Of a DNA stretch of 64,000 nucleotides, positions 33,423 through 41,827 are shown in pieces. Source of the stretch: Streptomyces canus (GTDB lineage: Bacteria > Actinomycetota > Actinomycetes > Streptomycetales > Streptomycetaceae); NCBI RefSeq assembly GCF_041435015.1, contig NZ_CP107989.1:5766001-5830000 (forward strand), written 5' to 3'. The notes beneath the pieces are model-generated. The model saw only the letters and a program-made list of their open reading frames with translations. It made no database searches and was not told the origin of the DNA. Numbering within the stretch: position 1 is the stretch's first letter; each line of letters starts with the position of its first letter. The translations under genes were made by a program, and so were the position numbers.

Positions 33423-34565
33423 CTACGGAGCGGCGACCGCGTCTTCGGTGGCGCTGAGCGGGACCGTCTCGACGTCCCGCTCCCCGACCTCCTTCAGGTA
33501 GCTCTCGAGCGCCGGCGGTCGGTAGCGGGCGTCGCCCTTGCGGCGCAGCAGGACCGAGTCGGCCAGGTACTCGTGGCCGACGAGGTCGCCCTGCGCGTCC
33601 CTCTCCTGTCCGATGGGGCGGTGCAGCGGCTTGAAGAGCCGGTAGAAGCCTTTCCGGGAGGGGTCCCACGGGCCCATCGGGTTCGGCTGGACGGCGAAGT
33701 CGACGCACTCGTCCGGGTCCATCGTGTCCGGCCCGTGCTCGCTGAGGACCCGGGGGTCGAACTCCAGGTCGTACCGGGCGGCCTGCCGGACCATCCACAG
33801 GAGGGTGATGTCGGACAGGCCCGAGTCCTTCTCGCCGCCCCCGACGGCGGTGTGCACCCCGGCGAACCAGACCTGTCTCAACTCCTGGCCCTTGGCGGCG
33901 TCTTCGTCCTGCCGCCACAGTGTCGGCGGGAACGCCGAGCGTTCCTCGTCCACGGCCAGGGCCTGGAAGGCACCGTTCACCGACGTGCTGAGGGTGGTGT
34001 CGTGGAAGGCCCAGCGGTGGTTGAAGCGGTCGACGAGCGGCTGGAGGAACGAGGGCGCCGGAACCGGGATGCCCAGGGAGCCGACCGTGTCCCACACGCC
34101 CACGAAACGGATCTCCGTCTCGTACGCGTACGCCCTGCGGAACAGCGTGGCGGCCACGCTGGTCGGCTTGTCGGCGCGGCTGCGGTACAGCGCCCATGCC
34201 TCGTCGATCCGGTAGGCCTGTTCCGGGCGCAGGATGCCGCAGTTGTGGATCAGCCCCGCCAGACTGCGCGCGGTGAACGCGCCCCGGCTGAACCCGAACA
34301 GGTACAGCGTGTCCCCGGGTTCGTAGGTGTGGATCAGGAAGCGGTAGGCGTCGAGCACGTTGCGCGAAAGCCCCACTCCGAACGCCCCGCCCCGCAGCCG
34401 TTCCCGCCGGTTCGTGCCGACCCCGCTGTGGTAGTACACCCGCTGTTCCGTTCCGACAGCGGAGCGTCGCCGTACGGCCAGGGCCACCTTGGCGACATTG
34501 GTCTTGCTCGGCTGGTCGGCGAGATTCCATGTCCCGTCGCAGCAGATCACCAGACGCTTGGCCAT
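33423..34565 (-). CDS. DUF2235 domain protein (alpha/beta-hydrolase related to type VI Tle1 phospholipases)
   Basis: The 380-residue protein opens with KRLVICCDGTWNLADQPSKT, the DUF2235 hallmark. It carries the nucleophile elbow LYLFGFSRGAFTARSLAGLI (GFSRG: catalytic Ser), then VWDTVGSLGIP with an acidic residue and WFAGVHTAVGGG with His. All three catalytic positions are present. Related Tle1 proteins are phospholipase effectors of type VI secretion, but many DUF2235 proteins in actinobacteria stand alone. No signal peptide is visible. GGAGAGGAG precedes two adjacent ATGs (34568 and 34565). It follows an amidase gene on the same strand after 121 bases. Confidence 0.88.
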   Translation of the reverse strand: MAKRLVICCDGTWNLADQPSKTNVAKVALAVRRRSAVGTEQRVYYHSGVGTNRRERLRGGAFGVGLSRNVLDAYRFLIHTYEPGDTLYLFGFSRGAFTARSLAGLIHNCGILRPEQAYRIDEAWALYRSRADKPTSVAATLFRRAYAYETEIRFVGVWDTVGSLGIPVPAPSFLQPLVDRFNHRWAFHDTTLSTSVNGAFQALAVDEERSAFPPTLWRQDEDAAKGQELRQVWFAGVHTAVGGGEKDSGLSDITLLWMVRQAARYDLEFDPRVLSEHGPDTMDPDECVDFAVQPNPMGPWDPSRKGFYRLFKPLHRPIGQERDAQGDLVGHEYLADSVLLRRKGDARYRPPALESYLKEVGERDVETVPLSATEDAVAAP

Positions 34566-34686
34566 CATGTGTCTCCTCTCCCTGTAGAGAGGACCCCGCG
34601 ACTGCTCGGTGGATACAGCCAGTACCGCAGGGACGGTGCCGACCCGCAACTCGGCGCCCGGTGGCGGGTCGGCGGTGGCCCGGTGG

Positions 34687-35604
34687 TCAGGCCACGACCG
34701 TGAACAGTCCCGTCTTCTCGCCCAGCCTCGCCAGCGAGACCTTGCCCGGGATGCCGTTGGCGTCGGCGCCGCTGTAGCCCAGGTGGCGCTGCCACTTGGC
34801 GTAGGCGGCGACGGTGGTGGTGCCGAAGGAGCCGTCGCCCGCGTGGGCCCGGGAGAGATAGCCGAGTTCGACGAGGGCGGCCTCGGTGAGGTTGGTGCCG
34901 GCCAGGTAGCTGACGTGGCCCTGCTTGGCCCCGGGATCGGTCTTGGCGGCCTTGACCAGCCGGGACAGGTCCACCCGGGGCTTGCCCGCCGGCTTCGTCC
35001 CCTCCGGCTTGCCGGGCCCCGCCGCCAGTTGCTTCTTCACCGCGGCCCGGAAGTCGTCCATGTCGAAGCTCGGGTCGATCTTCCCGGGCTGGCACTCCTT
35101 GTGCCCGGCGACGGACTTCTCGCTCCAGCCGTGCGCCCGGCAGATCGCCGCCGCCCACAGCACGGCCTGCCGGTACTGCGCGTCGGGGTAGGGGTCCCCG
35201 CCCTTGCCGCGGTTCTCGATCTCCAGGCCGTACAGACAGTCGTTGCCGTCGGCCCTGGCCACGTCGTCGTGGGGGAGCGGTTTCTCCTCGCGGAGCGCGT
35301 TCAGGACATCGATGTCGGCGTAACCGGCGTGGTTCGTACGGCCGTTGCCGATCAACCACAGCCCGGCGGTCTTGCCGAGCCAGGCGTGGCACAGCGGTCC
35401 CGGCAGATCGGATCGGCCCTTGTAGCAGAGCTCCTTGTCGTCGTGCCCGCCGGTGTGGTGGATCAGCACCCCGATGACGGGACCGAAGGACTTCCCGGAC
35501 GCCGCGTCGCGGTTGTGGGTCTTCCAGCCGGCGTGCTCGTGCACGGTGAGGCCCTCGGCCTTCAGGGCGGCGAGCATCTTCGCGGCGGACAGGGGTGTGG
35601 CCAT
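34687..35604 (-). CDS. N-acetylmuramoyl-L-alanine amidase with C-terminal peptidoglycan-binding region
   Basis: The 305-residue enzyme has an Amidase_2/PGRP domain: GVLIHHTGGHDDKELCYKGR gives the first zinc His, GLEIENRGKGG is the central strand, and SVAGHKECQPGKIDPSFDMD gives the second His and the ligand loop. After a Pro/Lys linker the C-terminus (about 220-305) carries LGYLSRAHAGDGSFGTTTVA, a peptidoglycan-binding-type repeat. It should cleave the muramoyl-alanine bond. No signal peptide is present, so it resembles phage endolysins or is exported by another route. ATG 35604 is chosen for GGAGGG about 10 bases upstream. Confidence 0.88.
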   Translation of the reverse strand: MATPLSAAKMLAALKAEGLTVHEHAGWKTHNRDAASGKSFGPVIGVLIHHTGGHDDKELCYKGRSDLPGPLCHAWLGKTAGLWLIGNGRTNHAGYADIDVLNALREEKPLPHDDVARADGNDCLYGLEIENRGKGGDPYPDAQYRQAVLWAAAICRAHGWSEKSVAGHKECQPGKIDPSFDMDDFRAAVKKQLAAGPGKPEGTKPAGKPRVDLSRLVKAAKTDPGAKQGHVSYLAGTNLTEAALVELGYLSRAHAGDGSFGTTTVAAYAKWQRHLGYSGADANGIPGKVSLARLGEKTGLFTVVA

Positions 35605-35801
35605 GGCTGAGGTTCCCTCCATGGGGTGCGTCGAAAACGCGTCAAGTACCTTTGAGATCTTGTGTGTTGACGTTTCGTTGGCATTCAGTGGGACGGGTTC
35701 GCCCCGCCGTTGCCCATGATTGCGGCAACACCGCGCCCCGCGGGGGGAATCGCAGCATTCACAGCCGAACGGGTCCCCGCCCCTCGTCCGCAGGAGTTGC
35801 C

Positions 35802-36578
35802 GTGCCGCACACCCCGATCGACACCAGCAAGCCGCATTCCGCCCGCTTCTGGAACTACTTCGTCGGCGGCAAGGACAACTACGAGGTCGACCGGGAGATC
35901 GGCGACCACATCAAGGAGATCTTCCCCGGCCTCGTCGACGTGGCGGTCACCAGCCGGCGGTTCCTGGGCCGCGCGGTCCGCCATCTCGCCGGGGAGCAGG
36001 GCGTACGGCAGTTCCTGGACGTCGGCACCGGTCTGCCCACCGCCGACAACACCCACGAGGTCGCCCAGCGCGTCGCCCCGGACGCCCGGATCGTCTACGT
36101 CGACAACGACCCCATCGTGCTGGCCCACGCGAACGCCCTGCTCACCAGCGCACCCGAGGGAAGGACGGCCTATCTGGACGCCGACCTGTACGACCCCGAG
36201 TCCGTCCTGGAGGCGGCCGCGGCCACCCTCGACCTCTCCCGGCCGGTCGCCCTGATGATCCTCAACACCCTCGGCCACGTCGCCGACCACGACCGGGCCG
36301 TCGACCTGGTCCGGCGGCTCATGTCGGGCCTGGCGTCCGGCAGTTACCTGGTGATCAGCGACAGCACGGCCACGAGTGCGGGGATGATCGCCGCGTCGGA
36401 GGCGTACAACTCCAGCGGAGCGGTGCCGTACCACGTACGCCCCGTGGCTGACATCGCCGCGTTCTTCGATGGCCTGGAGCTGGTCGAGCCGGGGGTGGTG
36501 CGGGTGACGGAGTGGCGGCCGGAGGAGCCCGGTCCGGCCGGGGTGGACGCGTACTGCGGTGTGGGGCGCAAGCTCTGA
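35802..36578 (+). CDS. SAM-dependent methyltransferase, DUF574 family
   Basis: The 258-residue protein starts at GTG 35802 with CAGGAG 5 bases upstream. ARFWNYFVGGKDNYEVDR is the DUF574 signature, FLDVGTGLPTADNTHEVAQ the SAM-binding motif, and VYVDNDPIVLAHANALL motif II. This family is abundant in Streptomyces and of unknown substrate. It is cytoplasmic and divergent from the amidase gene. It converges on the deacetylase gene, with a long perfect hairpin between. Confidence 0.92.
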   Translation: MPHTPIDTSKPHSARFWNYFVGGKDNYEVDREIGDHIKEIFPGLVDVAVTSRRFLGRAVRHLAGEQGVRQFLDVGTGLPTADNTHEVAQRVAPDARIVYVDNDPIVLAHANALLTSAPEGRTAYLDADLYDPESVLEAAAATLDLSRPVALMILNTLGHVADHDRAVDLVRRLMSGLASGSYLVISDSTATSAGMIAASEAYNSSGAVPYHVRPVADIAAFFDGLELVEPGVVRVTEWRPEEPGPAGVDAYCGVGRKL

Positions 36579-36613
36579 GCGTCGTACTCGCACAGTGATG
36601 CGGTGAGCCGAGT

Positions 36614-36652
36614 TCGGCGCGGCGGCCCGAAGGGGTTCGACCGCCGCGCCGA
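36614..36652. terminator. Bidirectional hairpin terminator
   Basis: TCGGCGCGGCGG and CCGCCGCGCCGA form a perfect 12-base stem with a 15-base loop, between the convergent methyltransferase and deacetylase genes. Confidence 0.85.
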
Positions 36653-36675
36653 GGCGGGGTCGCCGTGGCCGTGGA

Positions 36676-37350
36676 TCAGCCCGGCGCCACCGCGCGGCCG
36701 GTCTGGGGCGAGATCATGCCGGAGCACAGCCCCTTGGCGGCCAGCGTCTGCGCGATGCGCGGGATCGCCGCGCGGGTGTTGGCGGGCCAGTCGTGCATCA
36801 GGATGACCTGCCCGTTGGTGAGCCGCCCGACCGCCGCGACGATCGCGTCGGTACTGGCGTTGTTCCAGTCCTGCGAGTCGACCTGCCAGAGGACCTCGGT
36901 CAGCCCGTACTTCGCCTCCACGGCCTTCACCGTCGCGTTGGTCTCGCCGTACGGCGGCCTGAACAGCCTGGGCGTGCCGCCGCCCGCGTTCGCGACGGCC
37001 TGCTGGGTGCGGGAGATCTCGGAGTCGACCGTGGCCTGGCTCTGCTGGGTCAGATGCGGATGCGTGTAGCTGTGGTTGCCGACCCACATCCCGGCGCTGA
37101 CCTGGGCCCTGACGAGCGCCGGGTTGGCGGCGGCGTACTGGCCCTCGTTGAACATGGTGGCCCTGAGGCCGTACTGCTTCAGGGAGTTGAGCAGGGTGGT
37201 GGTGCCGCTGCCCGGGCCGTCGTCGAAGGTGAGTCCGACGTATCCGGCGCAGGCGGCGGCCTGCGCGGGAGCGGCGGCGGGGGCCGCGAGGGTGCCGGCG
37301 GCGGCCAAAGCGGCGGCGGCCAGTAACGGGAGGTGCGCCCGGGCCCTCAT
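36676..37350 (-). CDS. Secreted polysaccharide deacetylase (CE4), probable acetylxylan esterase
   Basis: This 224-residue protein has a Sec signal peptide (cleavage near AQAAA, residue 30) and a complete NodB/CE4 domain. GLTFDDGPGSG carries the catalytic Asp and metal Asp, NHSYTHPHL the metal His pair, FRPPYGE the Arg, and VILMHDW the catalytic His. CE4 enzymes remove acetyl groups from xylan, chitin or peptidoglycan. Its ATG overlaps the stop of the xylanase gene (TGATG), which favours acetylxylan. S. lividans has a comparable xlnB-axeA pair. Codon 9 (37324-37326) is TTA, so translation may depend on bldA. Confidence 0.9.
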   Translation of the reverse strand: MRARAHLPLLAAAALAAAGTLAAPAAAPAQAAACAGYVGLTFDDGPGSGTTTLLNSLKQYGLRATMFNEGQYAAANPALVRAQVSAGMWVGNHSYTHPHLTQQSQATVDSEISRTQQAVANAGGGTPRLFRPPYGETNATVKAVEAKYGLTEVLWQVDSQDWNNASTDAIVAAVGRLTNGQVILMHDWPANTRAAIPRIAQTLAAKGLCSGMISPQTGRAVAPG

Positions 37351-38018
37351 CACGCCACCGTGATGTTCGAGCTGCCGCTGCTCTGGTACCCCTCGGTCGC
37401 GAGGATCATGTAGTACTTGAAGCTGCCCATCGGCATGCCGACGCGGGACCACGCGTCGAAGTGGTTGCCGGTGGTGATGGAGCCGCCGGTCCGCCTCGAC
37501 TGCCGGACGCTCCAGTACTGGTTGAAGGTCTTGGTGCCTTCCACGGACGGGGCGTTGTACCGGGTGGTCTGGTAGATGTCGTACGTGCCGCCGTCGCTGG
37601 TGACGGTGCCCTTGTACGTTCCGGTGGGCCGGTAGGTGCCCCAGTTGTCGACGATGTAGTACTCGACGAGCGGGTTCGAGGTCCAGCCGTAGAGGGCCAG
37701 GTAGGCGTTGCCGGACGGGTTGAAGCTGCCCGAGTAGTTCACGGTCCTGCGGGAGCCGTTGCTCCAGCCCTTGCCGGCCACGAAGTTGCCGGTGTTGCGC
37801 CAGGAAGTGCTGTAGTTCCCGCCGGAGTTCAGGGTCATGGAGACCGTGCCCTGGGCGTCCGTCCAGAACGAGTAGTAGTAGCCGTTGTTGGTTCCGGTCT
37901 GGTTCGTGGTGATGACCGTGGCCGCCTCGGCGGTGCCGGGCAGGGCCAGGGTGGCCCCGGTGGCCAGCAGGAGGCCGCAGACACTGCGGCGCGTGGGGTG
38001 TGCGGGTGTGGAATTCAT
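37350..38018 (-). CDS. Secreted endo-1,4-beta-xylanase, GH11
   Basis: The 222-residue enzyme starts at ATG 38016-38018. A Tat-type signal ([20 protein letters not shown], cleavage after AEA) precedes one GH11 jellyroll. [20 protein letters not shown] opens the fold. The two catalytic Glu lie in [12 protein letters not shown] and [12 protein letters not shown]. No cellulose- or xylan-binding module follows, as in XlnC of S. lividans, which is also Tat-exported. The gene overlaps the CE4 deacetylase gene by one base, so xylan backbone cleavage and deacetylation are co-expressed. A palindrome upstream may bind a xylose-responsive repressor. Confidence 0.95.
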   Translation of the reverse strand: MNSTPAHPTRRSVCGLLLATGATLALPGTAEAATVITTNQTGTNNGYYYSFWTDAQGTVSMTLNSGGNYSTSWRNTGNFVAGKGWSNGSRRTVNYSGSFNPSGNAYLALYGWTSNPLVEYYIVDNWGTYRPTGTYKGTVTSDGGTYDIYQTTRYNAPSVEGTKTFNQYWSVRQSRRTGGSITTGNHFDAWSRVGMPMGSFKYYMILATEGYQSSGSSNITVA

Positions 38019-38056
38019 GCCCCACAGTTTTGGCCTGCCCCTGTCAAGCGTCAACA

Positions 38057-38078
38057 CTTTCGACAAATGATTCGAAAG
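38057..38078. promoter_or_regulatory. Candidate operator upstream of the xylanase operon
   Basis: CTTTCGA and TCGAAAG flank 8 bases, about 40 bases before the xylanase start. GAAA/TTTC-type palindromes are known before Streptomyces xylan genes; equivalence here is inferred. Confidence 0.5.
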
Positions 38079-38245
38079 GTTCGGTCGGCTGTGAGCTGGC
38101 TATATCTGATCAACTGCGAGCGGTAGGACTTCGGGCAATCGATCAATATCTTCGAATGTTTCGAGAGTCTTCCGGATGTCCATGGCAAAAGAAAAAGGCA
38201 GGGAGGTCAACACCTCCTTGCCATGTTCAACGTATAGCGTACTGG

Positions 38246-38264
38246 GGGGCTTGCGGCAAGGCCC
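38246..38264 (+). promoter_or_regulatory. Rifamycin-associated element (RAE) upstream of helR
   Basis: GGGGCTTGCGGCAAGGCCC matches the 19-base rifamycin-associated element known upstream of rifamycin-resistance genes in actinomycetes, including helR. It lies 49 bases before the TTG start at 38314. It mediates induction of these genes by rifamycins. Confidence 0.9.
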
Positions 38265-38313
38265 CGGGGTGGGCGCACACTTACCGGCCGTACCCGAAAC
38301 CGGAGCTGCTGAC

Positions 38314-40467
38314 TTGAATTCCCTGCCCACCAGCGTGTTCGCCCTCCCCGAGCGCCTCGCCGCCAAGGCCGACCCGACGCTGACCGCCGCCGACGAGCGG
38401 CACTTCGCGGCCATCGCGGAGTGCCTGGAGCAGACGATCGCCGAACTGTCCGCCACCCTCGACGCCACCCTCAGGGCACCCGGCGGCATCGGCCAGGAGG
38501 CGATGGACCGGGACACGGAGATCCACCGGCTCAGCGCCCGGCTGCGCACCCTGCGCCGCTTCGGCCTGGACCTGTGCCTCGGGCACATGCTCGCCGCCGA
38601 CGACCCCGAGCCGGTGTACGTCGGACGCCTCGGCCTCACCGACAGCACGGGCCGCAGGCTGCTCGTCGACTGGCGGTCCCCCGCGGCCGAGCCGTTCTTC
38701 GGGGCCACCCACGCCCACCCGATGGGGCTGGCCAGCCGCCGCAGGTACCGCTGGACGGGCGGCCGGATCAGCGACTACTGGGACGAGGTGTTCACCCCGG
38801 ACGGGTTCGCCGGGCACCACGCCTCACTCGACGACCAGTCCGCCTTCATCGCCAGCCTGGGCAGCGACCGCTCGGAACGGATGCGGGACGTCCTCGGCAC
38901 CATCCAGGCCGACCAGGACGCCATCATTCGCGCGGGATCCCGCGGCGCGCTCGTCGTCGACGGCGGTCCCGGCACCGGCAAGACCGTGGTCGCCCTGCAC
39001 CGCTCCGCCTACCTCCTGCACGCCGACCCGCGTCTCGGCCACCGCCGCGGCGGCGTGCTGTTCGTCGGCCCGCACCGGCCCTATCTGGCCTACGTCTCCG
39101 ACGTCCTGCCCAGCCTCGGCGAGGAGGGCGTACAGACCTGCGTCCTGCGGGATCTCGTGGCCGAGGGAGCCACGGCAGGCATCGAGACCGACCCGGAGGT
39201 GGCCCGTCTGAAGTCCTCCGCGGACCTGGTGAAGGCGATCGAGAAGGCCGTCAGGTTCTACGAGGAGCCGCCGAGCGAGGGCATGATCGTCACGACCCAC
39301 TGGTCCGACATCCGGCTGACCGCCACCGACTGGGCCGAGGCGTTCGACGCGGCGGAAGGCGCCCCGCACAACGACGCCCGCGACCTGGTCTGGAACGAAC
39401 TGCTCACCATCCTGGTGGACCGGCACGAGGGCGACGCCCCGGAGAACCTGCTCCGCAAGTCCCTGCGCCAGAACAGGGAGCTGCTCACGGCCTTCAACCG
39501 CGCGTGGCCGCTGCTGGAGGCCGCCGACCTGGTCTCGGACCTGTGGACGGTGCCCGCCTATCTGCGGATGTGCGCCCCCTGGCTCGACCGCGACGACGTG
39601 CACAAGCTTCAGCGCGCGGACGGCCAGGCCTGGACGGTGTCCGACCTGCCGCTCCTGGACGCGGCCCGGCAGCGGCTCGGCGACCCGCAGGCCTCGCTCC
39701 GCAAGCGCCGCAACGAGGCCACCCTCGCCGCCGAACGCGAGCGCATGGCCACGGTCGTGGACAACCTGAGCGCGGTCGCCGACGACGAGTACGGCATGGG
39801 CCTGGTGACGATGCTCCGGGGCGAGGACTTCCACCACGCCCTGGTGGACGAGAGCGCCCTGCACACCGCCGACCCGGACCTGCTCGCCGGCCCCTTCGCG
39901 CACGTCGTCGTGGACGAGGCGCAGGAACTGACCGACGCGGAGTGGCAGATGCTGCTGCTGCGCTGCCCGTCGCGGAGCTTCACCATCGTCGGGGACCGCG
40001 CCCAGGCGAGGCACGGCTTCACCGAGTCGTGGCAGGAACGGCTCGAACGAATCGGCCTGGACCGCGTCACCCTGTCGTCCCTGAGCATCAACTACCGCAC
40101 CCCGGAAGAGATCATGAAGGAGGCCGAGCCGGTCATCCGCGCCGTCCTTCCCGACGCCAACGTCCCGACCTCCATCCGCAGCACCGGCACCCCCGTCACC
40201 CACGGCTCGACCGCCGACCTGACCCCGACCCTGGACACCTGGCTCACCGCCCACCCCGACGGCATCGCCTGCGTCATCGGCGACCCCGCCTTCCGGGCGA
40301 CGCCCCGGGTCCGCTCCCTTCCTCCAGAACTCTCCAAGGGCCTCGAGTTCGACCTGGTGGTCCTCGTCGACCCGCAGAACTTCGGCGAGGGCATCGAGGG
40401 AGCGGTGGACCGCTATGTGGCGATGACCCGGGCGACGCAACAACTCGTCGTCCTCACCACTCCCTGA
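38314..40467 (+). CDS. helR: HelR: helicase-like ATPase that displaces rifamycin from RNA polymerase
   Basis: The 717-residue SF1/UvrD-like protein starts at TTG 38314 (LNSLPTSVFALPERLAAKAD), with GGAG 8 bases upstream. An earlier ATG at 38176 in the same frame is rejected, because the RAE would then lie inside the gene. An N-terminal coiled region (about 20-75) matches the RNA-polymerase-probing arm of HelD-type proteins. LGLTDSTGRRLLVDWRSPAA is the conserved HelD/HelR motif. The Walker A GGPGTGKTVV is near 216-225 and the Walker B VVVDEAQELTD near 531. Known HelR proteins free RNA polymerase from bound rifamycin and confer tolerance. The upstream RAE strongly supports HelR over generic HelD. 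Confidence 0.95.
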   Translation: MNSLPTSVFALPERLAAKADPTLTAADERHFAAIAECLEQTIAELSATLDATLRAPGGIGQEAMDRDTEIHRLSARLRTLRRFGLDLCLGHMLAADDPEPVYVGRLGLTDSTGRRLLVDWRSPAAEPFFGATHAHPMGLASRRRYRWTGGRISDYWDEVFTPDGFAGHHASLDDQSAFIASLGSDRSERMRDVLGTIQADQDAIIRAGSRGALVVDGGPGTGKTVVALHRSAYLLHADPRLGHRRGGVLFVGPHRPYLAYVSDVLPSLGEEGVQTCVLRDLVAEGATAGIETDPEVARLKSSADLVKAIEKAVRFYEEPPSEGMIVTTHWSDIRLTATDWAEAFDAAEGAPHNDARDLVWNELLTILVDRHEGDAPENLLRKSLRQNRELLTAFNRAWPLLEAADLVSDLWTVPAYLRMCAPWLDRDDVHKLQRADGQAWTVSDLPLLDAARQRLGDPQASLRKRRNEATLAAERERMATVVDNLSAVADDEYGMGLVTMLRGEDFHHALVDESALHTADPDLLAGPFAHVVVDEAQELTDAEWQMLLLRCPSRSFTIVGDRAQARHGFTESWQERLERIGLDRVTLSSLSINYRTPEEIMKEAEPVIRAVLPDANVPTSIRSTGTPVTHGSTADLTPTLDTWLTAHPDGIACVIGDPAFRATPRVRSLPPELSKGLEFDLVVLVDPQNFGEGIEGAVDRYVAMTRATQQLVVLTTP

Positions 40468-40496
40468 CAGCCGGGTCGGCAGCCGGGGTTCGTGCG

Positions 40497-40859
40497 TCAG
40501 AACGCGGTGGCCAGCCACGCGGTGACGGCGGCGAGGAGGATCAGCACGAGGTTCAGGCCGGTGTCCTTCGCCTCCCCGCGCGACAGGTGAAGCCCGGCCG
40601 CGAGTATCTGAAGCATCACGAAGCCGACCGCGGCCAGGATCGCCAGAACCGGTGCGATCCCGGTCGCCGGCGGCAGGATCAGACCGGCCGCGCCGAACAC
40701 CTCCACCACGCCGACAGCCCGGACGGCGGGCATCGGGACGGTGTCGACCCACCCCATCATCGGCGCGAGCCGCTCCCGGCTCTGGACGATCTTCTTCCCG
40801 CCGGCGTAGAGGTAGAAGACACCCAGCAGCCCGGCGATGATCCAGTACGCGACGGTCAC
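40497..40859 (-). CDS. DoxX family small membrane protein
   Basis: The 120-residue protein has four membrane helices. VAYWIIAGLLGVFYLYAGGK with the Lys-Lys after helix 1 is the DoxX hallmark, and VVEVFGAAGLILPPATGIAP is the second helix pair. DoxX-like proteins are linked to thiosulfate or quinone metabolism and redox stress, but the role of this short form is unknown. It is divergent from an HxlR-family gene, which likely represses it. Confidence 0.9.
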   Translation of the reverse strand: MTVAYWIIAGLLGVFYLYAGGKKIVQSRERLAPMMGWVDTVPMPAVRAVGVVEVFGAAGLILPPATGIAPVLAILAAVGFVMLQILAAGLHLSRGEAKDTGLNLVLILLAAVTAWLATAF

Positions 40860-40880
40860 GGCGGCACCCTCCCATGGTTA

Positions 40881-40894
40881 CTTCTTGTAAGAAG
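40881..40894. promoter_or_regulatory. Candidate HxlR operator between DoxX and HxlR genes
   Basis: CTTCTTGTAAGAAG has perfect 6-base arms around GT, 22 bases before the DoxX start. A related half CTTACAA recurs at 40921, as if two dimers bind. Confidence 0.55.
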
Positions 40895-40965
40895 GGCCAT
40901 GGTGGGTCACTGTCGGAGGGCTTACAAAAGGCACACGGGTGTGTGTGACCGTCACCAGGAGCGCG

Positions 40966-41343
40966 ATGTCGGAGTACGAGAAGACCTGCCTGATCCGCGG
41001 CGACGGCGGCCGCGCCATCCGGGGCGTCCTCGACCGCATCGGGGACAAGTGGACGCTCCTGGTGGTCGCGACCCTCCACGGAGAACGCATGCGCTTCACC
41101 GAACTGCTCCACCGCATCCCCGGCATCTCCCAGCGGATGCTCACCCTGACCCTGCGCCACCTGGAACGCGACGGCCTGGTGGGACGCACGGCCTACGCCG
41201 AGGTACCACCCAGGGTCGAGTACGAACTCACCCCCGTGGGCCGCACCCTGATCGAGCCCGCCGTGAGCCTGGCCGAGTGGGCCATCGAGCACAACCCCGA
41301 CATCGAACGCAGCCACCAGGCCTACGACACCCGCGGCGGCTGA
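40966..41343 (+). CDS. HxlR-family winged-helix regulator
   Basis: This 125-residue protein starts at ATG 40966 with AGGAG 5 bases upstream. An N-terminal Cys (YEKTCLIRGDGG) is followed by GVLDRIGDKWTLLVVATLHG, the recognition helix ISQRMLTLTLRHLERDGLVG, and the wing AYAEVPPRVEYELTPVG. The single N-terminal Cys is the redox-sensing position in studied HxlR/YodB proteins. The divergent DoxX gene is the probable target. The other HxlR gene in the window (16951) pairs with an NmrA-like reductase. Confidence 0.92.
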   Translation: MSEYEKTCLIRGDGGRAIRGVLDRIGDKWTLLVVATLHGERMRFTELLHRIPGISQRMLTLTLRHLERDGLVGRTAYAEVPPRVEYELTPVGRTLIEPAVSLAEWAIEHNPDIERSHQAYDTRGG

Positions 41344-41388
41344 CCTCCCCCGGCCGCGTCGCCGGGTCGGTGCATAGAATCCGGTCCC

Positions 41389-41748
41389 ATGGCGAACCCT
41401 GACGAGCTGATCGTTGACATCGCCGCCCTTGTGGAGTCCGGGCGGAGCAGTCACATGTCCCTGACCGTGGTCACCGGTGGTGCCGTCATCACCGGTCGAC
41501 TGGCTCCCGAAGCCTTGTGGAGGCAGCGGGTGTCGGAGGTGCTGACGGACTCCTCCGACCTGGGCGAGTTCTCCGCCGTCTTCGCCACCCCCGTGAAGAA
41601 GGACGGGCCGCCCACGCATCTGCACTTCCACGTCGCCCGGATCCTTCAGGGCACGGTGGGGATCCCGGAGACGGGCGGGATGTACCGCGTCGCGATCGAG
41701 GACGTCAGCGCCTGGACCGTGGGCGACTTCAGCTACTCCGACCACTGA
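41389..41748 (+). CDS. Conserved small protein, possibly GvpU-like
   Basis: The 119-residue soluble protein begins MANPDELIVDIAALVESGRS. Its strand pattern MSLTVVTGGAVITGRLAPEA, then THLHFHVARILQG and MYRVAIEDVSAWTVGDFS resembles the gas vesicle accessory protein GvpU of Bacillus as I remember it. No gas vesicle genes lie nearby, so if related it serves another role. It is followed by a perfect terminator hairpin and by a degraded region. Confidence 0.6.
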   Translation: MANPDELIVDIAALVESGRSSHMSLTVVTGGAVITGRLAPEALWRQRVSEVLTDSSDLGEFSAVFATPVKKDGPPTHLHFHVARILQGTVGIPETGGMYRVAIEDVSAWTVGDFSYSDH

Positions 41749-41758
41749 CACGCGGAAC

Positions 41759-41783
41759 GGCCCCGGACGAGGAGTCCGGGGCC
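41759..41783. terminator. Perfect hairpin terminator
   Basis: GGCCCCGGAC and GTCCGGGGCC form a 10-base perfect stem with a 5-base loop, 11 bases after the GvpU-like stop codon. Confidence 0.85.
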
Positions 41784-41827
41784 ATCCCGCGGCTATGGGC
41801 CCGTCGAACGAGGCTGCGTCTTCGGAC

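Noticed and set aside
33423..34565. Type VI secretion effector locus
   Set aside because: Only the DUF2235 domain is shared; no VgrG, PAAR, Tss or immunity gene is seen nearby.
38176..38313. Upstream extension of helR to ATG 38176
   Set aside because: It would put the RAE inside the gene, its residues lack family similarity, and TTG 38314 has a ribosome binding site.
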